Assembly: GCA_044375555.1 (NCBI GenBank)
Contig: JBILML010000001.1
Location: 143,656-207,655, forward strand
Source of the DNA: UBA967 sp044375555
Lineage (GTDB): Bacteria > Verrucomicrobiota > Verrucomicrobiia > Chthoniobacterales > Terrimicrobiaceae
Length of the DNA: 64,000 bases
Direction: 5' to 3'
Shown: in pieces, positions 51,074-59,316 of the stretch
Position numbering within the stretch: position 1 is the first letter of the stretch
How the letters are laid out: each line of letters begins with the position of its first letter
Notes under the pieces: generated by a model
Seen by the model: the letters and a program-made list of their open reading frames with translations, nothing else
Database searches by the model: none
What the model was told of the DNA's origin: nothing
Translations under genes and position numbers: made by a program

Positions 51074-52651
51074 ATGAGCTCAAACCCCGATAAAAACCAG
51101 CAACTCTTCTGGGGTTGCTTCATCGCCCTCATTACCACCTCGTTCGCCTTCATCACGCGGACGTTTCTTGTCAACGACCCGTCCCTCTGGCCCGCCGATC
51201 TTGGCTTGGACACAGTCAAGGCCCAGGAACTCTTCGGCGCGGGCATCTGGCCGTTCGCCATTTCTATCATCCTTTTCAGTCTCGTCATCGACCGCATTGG
51301 CTACCGGGCGGCGATGGTCTTCAGTTTTGTCTGCTACGCGATCTACGCGGTGCTGGCTCTCCAAGCCTATGCCGTCCTCCATCCGGCGGGCGCAGCTCTT
51401 GAAGGCGACGCCCTCGCCGCCGCGCGAGCCTCTGCGTGGAATATGCTCTATGCGGGCTCGATCGTGCTCGGCCTCGGCAATGGCACGGTGGAAGCCTTCA
51501 TTAATCCCGTCGTCGCCACCCTCTTCAGCCGAGACAAGACAAAATGGCTGAACATCCTCCATGCCGGATGGCCTGCGGGCCTTGTCGTGGGCGGCATGAT
51601 TTCGATCCTCCTCGGCGCGAATGTGACCGCCGATTGGCGCATCCTCGTTTACCTCATCGCTATTCCGGCCGTCATTTACATGCTCATGCTCTTCCGGGCG
51701 AAATTTCCGGTGAACGAGCGCGTCGCCGCCGGCGCCTCCTACCGCGAGATGCTCGCCGAATTCGGCGTCCTCGGCGCGGCCATCGCGGGATTCCTCGTCT
51801 TCAAGCAGCTCGGCATGGTCTTCGGATGGCCGCAAGCGGTCACATGGACTCTCCTCATCGTCTCGGTCGCTGCCTATGGCCTCTATTGCCGCTCGCTGGG
51901 CCGTCCGATCCTGCTTTTCCTGTGCCTCATCATGATGCCGCTCGCCACAACCGAACTGGGAACCGACGGCGCCATCTCGGGCATCATGGAAGAACCCCTC
52001 CATGCCATCGGCGCGAACCCGCTCTGGGTATTGATCTACACATCGAGCATCATGATGTGCCTTCGTTTCGTAGCTGGGCCGATCGTCCACAAACTCACCC
52101 CACTCGGACTTCTCGCCGTGTGCGCCGTGCTGGCATCTGTCGGCCTGTTTTTACTCTCAACAGCCCAAGGCCTCGCATTCATCTTCTTCGCCGCGACCAT
52201 CTACGGCGTCGGAAAGAGTTTCTTCTGGCCGACCATGCTCGGCGTTGTCGCCGAACAAACCCCCAAAGGCGGGGCACTCACCCTCAACGCCATTGCAGGA
52301 ATCGGAATGCTCACCGTCGGCATCCTCGGCGGCCCGCTTATCGGGGAAATGCAGGAACGCTCGATCGAATCCGCCATCGAGGTCAAAACTCCCGGAACCT
52401 ACCAAGCCGTCTCGAAATCCGACTCCTATTTCTTCGGAACCTACCGCGCCTTGGACCCCGCGAAACTCTCGGCGCTTCCCGAGGCCCAATCGCAGGAAAT
52501 TTCCACCATCGCCAAAACCGCCCGCCAAGGCTCGTTGGCAAAGGTGATCGTCTTTCCGGCATTCATGCTCGTCTGCTACCTCGGCCTGATCGTGTGGTTC
52601 CGCTCCCGCGGGGGATACAAGGCGGTGAGTCTTTCCGACAGCCACGGATGA
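51074..52651 (+). CDS. MFS transporter of the sugar cluster
   Basis: 525 residues with about twelve membrane helices; a large loop after helix 11 (residues about 450-480). Features of the major facilitator superfamily: FAITRTFLVNDP start, DRIGYRAAMVFS loop between helices 2 and 3, a conserved GLGNGTVEAFINPVVATLFS in helix 4-5, and GVGKSFFWPTMLGVVAEQTP in the second half. It is likely the uptake system for the processed sugar at the end of the cluster; the substrate is not determined by sequence. Confidence 0.9.
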   Translation: MSSNPDKNQQLFWGCFIALITTSFAFITRTFLVNDPSLWPADLGLDTVKAQELFGAGIWPFAISIILFSLVIDRIGYRAAMVFSFVCYAIYAVLALQAYAVLHPAGAALEGDALAAARASAWNMLYAGSIVLGLGNGTVEAFINPVVATLFSRDKTKWLNILHAGWPAGLVVGGMISILLGANVTADWRILVYLIAIPAVIYMLMLFRAKFPVNERVAAGASYREMLAEFGVLGAAIAGFLVFKQLGMVFGWPQAVTWTLLIVSVAAYGLYCRSLGRPILLFLCLIMMPLATTELGTDGAISGIMEEPLHAIGANPLWVLIYTSSIMMCLRFVAGPIVHKLTPLGLLAVCAVLASVGLFLLSTAQGLAFIFFAATIYGVGKSFFWPTMLGVVAEQTPKGGALTLNAIAGIGMLTVGILGGPLIGEMQERSIESAIEVKTPGTYQAVSKSDSYFFGTYRALDPAKLSALPEAQSQEISTIAKTARQGSLAKVIVFPAFMLVCYLGLIVWFRSRGGYKAVSLSDSHG

Positions 52652-52675
52652 CTATCCGACTCGCTGAAAACTTGG

Positions 52676-53770
52676 CTACTCTCCGAGGCGTTTTCGCGGC
52701 AGGAGGTAGTTGACGGCATAGTCGGCGACCGAATCCTCGAGCGTGGTGGTGGGTTTTTCGTAACCGGTCGAGCGGACCTTCGAGATGTCGGCGCAGGTGT
52801 AATATTGATACTGGTGACGGATGCTTTCGGGCATGTCGAAAAACTCGATCTCGGGTTTTTTTCCAAGGGCCGCGAAGAGGGCGTTGGCGAGGTCGATCCA
52901 AGTGCGGGCGGTGCCGGAGCCGATGTTGTAGAGGCCGGCGGCCGTCTCACATTCGGCGAGGTGGAGGGTCATCTCCACGGCGTCTTTCACATACACGAAG
53001 TCGCGCATCTGGCCGCCGTCCGGGTATTCGGGTTTGTAGCTTTTGAAAAGCCGGATGCGGCCTGTGTTTTGAATCTCGTCGAAGGCCTTGCAAACGAGGC
53101 TGCGCATGTCGCCCTTGTGATATTCGTTTGGACCGAAAACATTGAAGTATTTGATCCCAACGATGTCATCGAGGATCCCCTCGCGCATGGCGTAGAGGTC
53201 GAAGAGGTGCTTCGAGTAGCCGTAGAGATTCAACGGACGAAAACGCGAGAGGTCGGTGGATTTGTCGTCCATCCCAGCCGAGCCATCGCCGTAGGTCGCG
53301 GCGGAGGAGGCATAGACGAACCGCGCGCCGGAGAAGAGCGACCAGCGGCAGAGGGATTTGGTGTAGGCGAAATTGTTGCGCAGGACGAAGTCGGCATCCG
53401 TGACGGTGGTCGAGGAACACGCGCCGAGGTGGAAAACGGCGGCGAAGCGTCCAAAGGTGTCGGGGTCGGACTCGATGCCATCGAGGAATTCCTGCGCTGG
53501 GACGTAGTCCTCGAAGGAAAGCGGAAGGAGGTTTCGCCATTTCTCATCCTCGCCGAGGCAGTCGGTGACGACGATTTGGTCGATGCCTCGCTGGTTGAGG
53601 GCATGGACGAGGGCGCTGCCGATAAAACCTCCCGCGCCGGTGACGAGAACTCGGGCCTTGGAGTGGAGGAGGGCATCGGTCGGGTTGAGTTTTTTTTCGC
53701 CATGGTTGCGCGGCAGGGCGGAGCGAAACGGGCGAGGGGGGGCTTTGAAGGATGGGTTGTGTTCGGCCAT
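52676..53770 (-). CDS. hldD: ADP-L-glycero-D-manno-heptose 6-epimerase
   Basis: 364 residues from the ATG at 53770. Short-chain dehydrogenase/epimerase: VLVTGAGGFIGSALVHAL (NAD), HLGACSSTTVTDADF, ASSAATYGDG, catalytic YGYSKHLFD, KYFNVFGPNEYHKGDMRSL. Epimerises ADP-heptose for lipopolysaccharide inner core, so the organism has LPS. A 40-residue N-terminal extension (AEHNPSFKAPPRPF) precedes the fold. Cotranscribed with the TPR protein that follows (upstream on this strand). Confidence 0.94.
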   Translation of the reverse strand: MAEHNPSFKAPPRPFRSALPRNHGEKKLNPTDALLHSKARVLVTGAGGFIGSALVHALNQRGIDQIVVTDCLGEDEKWRNLLPLSFEDYVPAQEFLDGIESDPDTFGRFAAVFHLGACSSTTVTDADFVLRNNFAYTKSLCRWSLFSGARFVYASSAATYGDGSAGMDDKSTDLSRFRPLNLYGYSKHLFDLYAMREGILDDIVGIKYFNVFGPNEYHKGDMRSLVCKAFDEIQNTGRIRLFKSYKPEYPDGGQMRDFVYVKDAVEMTLHLAECETAAGLYNIGSGTARTWIDLANALFAALGKKPEIEFFDMPESIRHQYQYYTCADISKVRSTGYEKPTTTLEDSVADYAVNYLLPRKRLGE

Positions 53771-53786
53771 AAATAAAAAACGGGAA

Positions 53787-54431
53787 TCAATCGGTCTCGA
53801 TGCCGATGAGTTGAAAGCTTTCGTCGAAGAGGGCGGTTTTTTCCGGCCCGTAAACAAACTTCGCTCCGCGGATGTATTCGCGGGCCTTGGCGGTGTTGCC
53901 TTGTTTGTGCTCGAGGGCGGCATGGGCGTAATACCACGCGGGGGAGTCGCCGGGGTATTTGATGGTGTTCATCACCTTCGTGGCGCGCTCGGTCTCTCCG
54001 GACATGATGTCGCAGAGGGCGACCTTGAATTGGAGGAGTTCGTGGCGGTGGTCGGTGGCCCGCATGGTTTCGTAATACTGGCGGGCGAGTGGGTATTTTT
54101 GCTGGAGGAAGAGAAGTTCGCCGAGGTTGTAAGCGGCAGGGAAAAAGCCCGGCTCGAGGTCGAGCGCTTGGCGAAAGGCCTTCTCGGCTTTCTGGTAGTT
54201 GAGCTTCTTGATGTAGACCGAGCCCATGAGATTGAGGATGAGAGGATCGCTCGGGTGGCGGTCTTTCAAATCCATCAAGCGCTCGAGCGCCTCGTCGTAT
54301 TTCTGGGCTCCGTAGTCGGCGAGAACCCGCTCGACCGCGATGTTCTTTGCCTCCTCAGCATCCGGCGTGGAGAACTGCGCCATCGCGATGGAGGTGGAAA
54401 ACAAAACTGCGGCTAGCAGGGGTCGAAGCAT
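53787..54431 (-). CDS. secreted TPR protein
   Basis: 214 residues, signal peptide LRPLLAAVLFSTSIAMA. Tetratricopeptide repeats: DYGAQKYDEALERLMDLKDR, NLMGSVYIKKLNYQKAEKAF, NLGELLFLQQKYPLARQYYE, and later AHAALEHKQGNTAKAREYI. No catalytic motif. Located 16 bases upstream of hldD on the same strand, and follows the MidA-like gene by 9 bases. Confidence 0.88.
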   Translation of the reverse strand: MLRPLLAAVLFSTSIAMAQFSTPDAEEAKNIAVERVLADYGAQKYDEALERLMDLKDRHPSDPLILNLMGSVYIKKLNYQKAEKAFRQALDLEPGFFPAAYNLGELLFLQQKYPLARQYYETMRATDHRHELLQFKVALCDIMSGETERATKVMNTIKYPGDSPAWYYAHAALEHKQGNTAKAREYIRGAKFVYGPEKTALFDESFQLIGIETD

Positions 54432-54440
54432 GTGCGTGGT

Positions 54441-55490
54441 TTATCCTGTGATTTTTCCCGTGGGGGGCAATCCAAAAGCGGCTGAAGGACATTGATCCAA
54501 AACCCGGAAGGCTTTGGCGGCTTCGAGGAATTGGGGTTCGGTGGCGGGGGGCAAAAACTCGTGGAGCGTCGCGTGGCGGGTGGTTTTCCAACCCAATTCC
54601 TCCCCCCATTTTTCGAGGTCGGAAAAATTCACATCGGCGGTGAGGTCGAGCCGGCCGGGGGCTTGGTAGATTTCGTGGCCGGTGAGTCGTTGGTGGTGGG
54701 CATAGCCACGGAGGGTCCCGGCGGTGCGGCGGTGGTAGAGGGCGGGCATCGGGTCGCCGTAGTCGATCGTGAGCATCGCGCCGGAGGTCCATTGGCCCGC
54801 CCAACCGCGAAGCCAGTGCCGGTAGCTTTCATGGATTTCCACGCGCTGGCCGGGACGAAAATCTCCGCGGAATGCGGTGGACTCGGGCAAAGTTGTTGGA
54901 AGGAGAACTTCGCGAATTCCATCGGCGCTGAGCCGCAGGTGGAGTTCCAGCCAGCCTTCCGGCGTGAGTTCAAAGACACGGCACGGAAAGGCGTCGGGGA
55001 GTTCGTTGGAAAAAATCCAGGCGCGACCGCCAGTGGCGCGCAGGGCGGAGGCGAGGTCGGGATGGCGTTGAACGCGAAATCCTCGAAGGCGTTGGTCTTG
55101 GGCGGCGCGGAGTGGGCCATCGACATCGACGAGGTGGTAGCGGACCGAGCGGCGGCGCCACCAGCCGAGTTCTCCGAGGATTTGGGCGGCGAGTTGGCCG
55201 TTGCCTGGGCCGACTTCGATGACATCGCGGGCTTTGTTTTCCACGATCCAGCGGGCGAGGAATTGGGCGAGGGAATTTCCCAGCGTGGCGAACGTGGAGA
55301 AGTCACCGCGGGCGCCGACATCGCGGATTCGGGCGGTGTAGTAGCCGAATTCCGGATGATAGAGCGCCTCGCGCATGAAGCGCTCGAAGGGGAGGGGGCC
55401 GCCCGATTCCTCCTGCAACGCGAGAAGGTGTGCCGTGGCGCGGCTCAAGGCGTGGCGAGTTTCTCCTCCTCGGCGACGAGGGCCTGCCAC
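54441..55490 (-). CDS. MidA-like SAM-dependent methyltransferase
   Basis: 349 residues, starting with a GTG at 55490 that overlaps the end of the gene before it by 46 bases; a shorter start is possible since the first 25 residues are weak. COG1565/MidA (NDUFAF7) family: FERFMREALYHPEFGYYTAR, GARGDFSTFATLGNSLAQFL, VIEVGPGNGQLAAQIL (SAM motif), FSNELPDAFPCRVFEL, LTIDYGDPMPALYHRRTAGTL and DLTADVNFSDL. In mitochondria NDUFAF7 methylates an Arg of a complex I subunit. No complex I genes are in the window. Confidence 0.88.
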   Translation of the reverse strand: MAGPRRRGGETRHALSRATAHLLALQEESGGPLPFERFMREALYHPEFGYYTARIRDVGARGDFSTFATLGNSLAQFLARWIVENKARDVIEVGPGNGQLAAQILGELGWWRRRSVRYHLVDVDGPLRAAQDQRLRGFRVQRHPDLASALRATGGRAWIFSNELPDAFPCRVFELTPEGWLELHLRLSADGIREVLLPTTLPESTAFRGDFRPGQRVEIHESYRHWLRGWAGQWTSGAMLTIDYGDPMPALYHRRTAGTLRGYAHHQRLTGHEIYQAPGRLDLTADVNFSDLEKWGEELGWKTTRHATLHEFLPPATEPQFLEAAKAFRVLDQCPSAAFGLPPTGKITG

Positions 55491-56713
55491 TTCGTCTTGA
55501 AGTCGGGATCGTAGTGCTGGTCCTGAAAATCCTGCATTTTCTCGCGAAGGCGCACGAGGTCGCGGACGCGGGGTTGGATTTCCTGCCAGACCTCGCGGAG
55601 GATTCGCAGGGCGCCGGGCTCGCGGTCCCAGAGGAGGGCGTAGCTTTGCACAAAATCCGAGGCGTAGTTTGGCTCGGCGCGGTCGGTGGGGAGCCAGATG
55701 GAGCGTGGGGGTTCATCCACCTCCAGAAGCATCGGGGCGATGTAGATATTTCGGAGGATGCCCTCGATGTATTTGTTCCGAGCGGAGCGTTCGTGGCCAT
55801 CGAGCGAGCAGCTCAGCGCCCAGCCGAAGAGGAACGAGGGTTCCTTAAAATCATTCGGGTAGGTTTTTTCGTAGGTCTTGAAATATCGTGCGGCCTTCGG
55901 GGGTTTCTCGGCGAGGAGATGGAGCATGGGGATGAGAAATCGCACGCCTTGGTTGTCGGCGGGATTGCATTTCAGCAGATATTCCAAATGCTCGGCTGAC
56001 TCGGCGAAGCGGGAGAGGTGCCATTCCGTCATCGCCTTGCCGTAGATCGCGCGAAGGTAGGGGCGGGTCTCGGCGTCTTTCCACCACACGGTCGAGGGAT
56101 CGTTGCGGAGATACTCTCCTCGCCGGATGATTTCATCGTAGGCCTCGCCGCAGGATTTCCAGTTGCCTTGGCCGAATTCGGCATCGGCGAGTTCGATCCG
56201 GGCCGGGAAGCACTCGGGATCACGGGCGAGGGCGGCTTGCAAAAGTTGGAGGCGTTTCCTCATCGAGAGGAGGCGCAGCGCGGTTCGCACCAAACCGTGG
56301 GCGATCTCAGCCGGGCTGGGTCCGGTCTTGTCGGAACGGCCGATGTGCATGACGAAGGCCTGGGTCATGGCTTTCAATTCGTCTGGCGCGCTGCGCTCGG
56401 CGGGTTGGAAGCGAATCTCGATTTTGGACTCGGAGGAGAGGGCTTTCCACGATTCCTCGTCCCACTCTTCGTCGTGGGGAACGAGCAATTGGTCGGGAGG
56501 CGGGGTCTTTTCGAAAATGCGATAGAGCATGTTCTCGATGCGGCCTTGGTCGAGCTCCTCCATGATCTCGGGAGGGGCGACGGGGGTTCCCTGACGGTCG
56601 CAGACCACGACCAGCGTGGGGAGATACCAATCCTTGCCTTTTGGCAAGGGCTCTTCGAGGTCGAGCCAGTAGAGGTGCCAGGCGTTTTTGGGGACTTTGA
56701 GAGGTTGGATCAT
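55445..56713 (-). CDS. TPR-like protein of unknown function
   Basis: 422 residues from the ATG at 56713 (ATGA overlap with the exonuclease-like gene). The first 160 residues are a compact mixed domain (YWLDLEEPLPKGKDWYLPTL, VVCDRQGTPVAPPEIM); the rest is helical with repeat-like pairs, e.g. RIELADAEFGQGNWKSCGEA and HLSRFAESAEHLEYLLKCNP. No signal peptide. No known family assigned. It is placed between a DEDD exonuclease-like gene and a MidA-like gene in a tightly packed run. Confidence 0.75.
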   Translation of the reverse strand: MIQPLKVPKNAWHLYWLDLEEPLPKGKDWYLPTLVVVCDRQGTPVAPPEIMEELDQGRIENMLYRIFEKTPPPDQLLVPHDEEWDEESWKALSSESKIEIRFQPAERSAPDELKAMTQAFVMHIGRSDKTGPSPAEIAHGLVRTALRLLSMRKRLQLLQAALARDPECFPARIELADAEFGQGNWKSCGEAYDEIIRRGEYLRNDPSTVWWKDAETRPYLRAIYGKAMTEWHLSRFAESAEHLEYLLKCNPADNQGVRFLIPMLHLLAEKPPKAARYFKTYEKTYPNDFKEPSFLFGWALSCSLDGHERSARNKYIEGILRNIYIAPMLLEVDEPPRSIWLPTDRAEPNYASDFVQSYALLWDREPGALRILREVWQEIQPRVRDLVRLREKMQDFQDQHYDPDFKTKWQALVAEEEKLATP

Positions 56714-57249
56714 GTGCGCCAATCCACGGCGATCCGCTGGGTGCGGCCGACGCGGTCCCGATAGAGGACTTCTTTGTTTTTCACGCCGTATTCGTGGACG
56801 AGGCGCGTGACCTTCACATCGAAGCAGCAGTATTTCGCAATCTCGAGAATCTTGCCCTCGCGCCACCATTTGATGGCATCGAGGCCGTCCGCAATTTTTC
56901 CAACACCGAGGGTCGCTTGGGCGATATCTTCGAGTTTGAGACGGTGGCCGACGGCTTTTTCGATTTCGAGAAGGAGGTCGAACGAGAGGAGGTTTTCGCG
57001 GAGGTCGAGGACGGTGTAGGCCATCAGGACATCGTAATCGAAGCGGATGTGGTTGAAGCCCACGACGAGGTCCGCCCGCTGGAGGCGGCGAATCAAGGCC
57101 TCGGCCTGGTCCTCGCCGAAAATCTCATAAACCCCGTCGCGGGTGCTGTAGGTCACGGCGAGCGACATGCCCATCTCGTGCTTGCGGTCCCAGCCGCCGA
57201 CATCATTCGCGGTGCGCTGGGTCTCGAGATCGAAATAAACAATATCCAT
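56710..57249 (-). CDS. DEDD-type 3'-5' exonuclease-like protein
   Basis: 179 residues from the ATG at 57249. RNase H-like fold with the exonuclease motifs: DIVYFDLETQ (DxE), GFNHIRFDYDVL (second acidic motif) and YCCFDVKVTRLVHEYG (third). Similar small domains occur in predicted 3'-5' exonucleases of the YprB/PolB-like group. It lies between dnaA and the TPR-like gene, which it overlaps by 4 bases. Substrate (DNA or RNA) not known. Confidence 0.82.
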   Translation of the reverse strand: MDIVYFDLETQRTANDVGGWDRKHEMGMSLAVTYSTRDGVYEIFGEDQAEALIRRLQRADLVVGFNHIRFDYDVLMAYTVLDLRENLLSFDLLLEIEKAVGHRLKLEDIAQATLGVGKIADGLDAIKWWREGKILEIAKYCCFDVKVTRLVHEYGVKNKEVLYRDRVGRTQRIAVDWRT

Positions 57250-57333
57250 CGCCCTGATTGCCCTAACCGCGATGGGAGTCTGCGAGGGCGAAACTTGTTC
57301 CAAGTTCCGCTACGGGACCGGGGCTCCGCGCCA

Positions 57334-58683
57334 TCAGCGCTGGAGTTGGGTATCGAGAAGGCTGACGACCTGACGGGTTTTTTCGTCCTCCTCCATCCGT
57401 TTTTTGATGAGTTTGCAGGCGTGGATCACGGTGCCGTGGTCCTTGCCGCCGAACGCATCGCCGATATCCATGAGGGAGGAATTGGTGTGTTGGCGCGAGA
57501 GATACATGGCGATCTGGCGAGGGAACGCGATGTTCGCCGGGCGGCGTTTGCTCGTCATGTCGGCGAGGCGGACATCGAAATGCTCGGCGACGCGGCGCTG
57601 GATCTGATCGATCGTAATCGCCTTGCGGGCTTGCTCTTGGAAAATGTCGCGCAGGAGGTTTTCAAGGACTTCACGGGTGAGTTCGCGGTCGCTGAGCGAT
57701 TTGTAGGAGGCCACCCGCATGAGGGCGCCCTCGAGGCGGCGGACATTGTTGCGGATCTTGTCGGCGAGGAAGTCGATAATCCAAGGTTCGATCTGGAGAT
57801 TCAAGGACGCGGCCTTGCTGCGGAGGATCGCGATGCGCGTTTCGGTGTCCGGTGGTTGGATCTCGGCGGTCATGCCCCACTCGAAGCGGGAGACGAGGCG
57901 TTGCTCGAGTTTTTCAATCTCGCTGGCTGGGCGGTCGCTCGAGAGAACGATCTGTTTGTGGCCGTCGTGGAGCGCGTTGAAGGTGTGGAAGAATTCCTCT
58001 TGGGAGCGTTCCTTGCCGGCGAAAAATTGGATGTCGTCGATGAGAAGGACATCGGCCTGGCGGTATTTTTTGCGGAATTTCACCAGCGTGCCGTGCTGGA
58101 TGGCATCGATGAACTCGTTGGTGAATTGCTCGCTCGAGAGGTAAACGACCTTCGAGGAGGCGTTGTTGGCCTGAACATGATGGCCGATCGCTTGGAGGAG
58201 GTGGGTTTTTCCAATGCCGCTGACGCCGTAGATAAAGAGGGGATTGTAGGTGACGGCGGGGGAATTGCCGACGGCGAGCGAGGCGGAGTGGGCGAATTCG
58301 TTGTTCCGGCCCACGACGAAATTCTCAAAGGTGTTGCGAGGATTCATCCCGGCGACGGCGATTTTCATCGATTTGTCCTTCGGTTCCTTGCTGGCTTTGC
58401 GGCTGGGCGCGGCCGGGGCGGGCTGGGATTCTGCCTCGCTCGGTTGGAACTCGACTTTTTCGATGGTCGGGGCGACGAGGAGGACGGATTCCCGGACGAT
58501 CGGGAGGTAGTTGCTCTCGATAAAAAACTGGTGGATCGGATTGGGGACGCCCAAGCGGAGCGTTGCGCCATCGACGGCGGCAATCGTGACATTCGAAAAC
58601 CAGCGCTCAAAACCATCGGCGCTCACGCGCTCGCGGATGTGCTTGGAAATCTGAGGCCAAAGATTGGATGGGGTGTGAGACAT
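57334..58683 (-). CDS. dnaA: chromosomal replication initiator protein DnaA
   Basis: 449 residues from the ATG at 58683 (a GTG at 58698 would add five residues). N-terminal domain I (NLWPQISKHIRERVS), variable linker, AAA+ core with Walker A GVSGIGKTHLL (153-163) and Walker B LLIDDIQFF (214-222), sensor region PDTETRIAILRSKA, and C-terminal DNA-binding domain with FGGKDHGTVIHACKLI (about 409-424). Two DnaA boxes and AT-rich DNA lie upstream. dnaN and gyrB are not next to it here. Confidence 0.97.
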   Translation of the reverse strand: MSHTPSNLWPQISKHIRERVSADGFERWFSNVTIAAVDGATLRLGVPNPIHQFFIESNYLPIVRESVLLVAPTIEKVEFQPSEAESQPAPAAPSRKASKEPKDKSMKIAVAGMNPRNTFENFVVGRNNEFAHSASLAVGNSPAVTYNPLFIYGVSGIGKTHLLQAIGHHVQANNASSKVVYLSSEQFTNEFIDAIQHGTLVKFRKKYRQADVLLIDDIQFFAGKERSQEEFFHTFNALHDGHKQIVLSSDRPASEIEKLEQRLVSRFEWGMTAEIQPPDTETRIAILRSKAASLNLQIEPWIIDFLADKIRNNVRRLEGALMRVASYKSLSDRELTREVLENLLRDIFQEQARKAITIDQIQRRVAEHFDVRLADMTSKRRPANIAFPRQIAMYLSRQHTNSSLMDIGDAFGGKDHGTVIHACKLIKKRMEEDEKTRQVVSLLDTQLQR

Positions 58684-59130
58684 GATGGATTTATACACCG
58701 CGACCGGCCTGTCGGCGCTGGAACGGAGCTAGAATTGAGAGTGGTTGGACCCGAAACAAGTTTAAAAATCGGGCTGCGATCGAGTTTGAGTTGTAAAAAT
58801 TTACCAACAAGCCGTTTAACCCTTTGTAGAAACCAATCCGGCTAGGAGGCATGGAATGTGTGGTGGATTTCACCTGCCCCTTGGAGGGAGGAGTGAACCG
58901 CACGACCAAATCCATGATTTTCAAATTATTCACAACTTATTCACATGCTGTCGGTTTTTGTTTCCGCCAGCGGCGGCAGAGTAGGAACCGGTCGATTTTG
59001 TCACAAGGAAAAAGATGAAATTTCGGGGCGAAAAATTTTCTCTTTTTGGGGAAAAATCCTTGACCCTCGCGAAGGCTGATTTTTTGGGGCGTTTCGGGTG
59101 GGAGCATCGGGCGGGCGGGAGATTTTTCCA
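58684..59130. other. candidate oriC / dnaA autoregulatory region
   Basis: The 450 bases upstream of dnaA hold no convincing gene. There are two direct TTATTCACA boxes (58926-58945), a weaker TTTATACAC near dnaA (58690), and an AT-rich stretch at about 59010-59070 that could melt. This fits either oriC or only dnaA self-regulation; bacteria of this group often keep few boxes. A GC-skew plot would be needed to decide. Confidence 0.55.
58926..58945 (+). promoter_or_regulatory. two DnaA boxes
   Basis: TTATTCACA at 58926-58934 and again at 58937-58945, each matching the TTATNCACA consensus, in direct orientation with an 11-bp repeat interval, about 245 bases upstream of the dnaA start. Confidence 0.75.
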
Positions 59131-59139
59131 GTCTGGGAG

Positions 59140-59221
59140 TGCTCGGGAGGGGACTCGAACCCCTATGGATTGCTCCACCAGATCCTAAGTCTGGCGCGTC
59201 TGCCAATTTCGCCACCCGAGC
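59140..59221 (-). tRNA. tRNA-Leu(UAG)
   Basis: 82 nt. A 7-bp acceptor stem (59141-59147 with 59215-59221), a D-arm (GGCAGACGCGC), anticodon loop CTTAGGA giving UAG, a long variable arm (TGGAGCAATCCA) as required for class II leucine tRNA, and T-loop GTTCGAGTC. The discriminator is A; CCA is not encoded. It lies between the dnaA region and the next operon. Confidence 0.95.
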
Positions 59222-59316
59222 GGTGCGTGACCCGCGAAACGGCTTGGGAAGCGGCGTTGCGGGATGTTTGAGATTGGTCGCTGAGGGGCGACGGGGCAAG
59301 CGGAAAGTCGAGGGGA

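Noticed and set aside
59222..59316. Possible second RNA gene after tRNA-Leu
   Set aside because: No cloverleaf or stable stem could be drawn.
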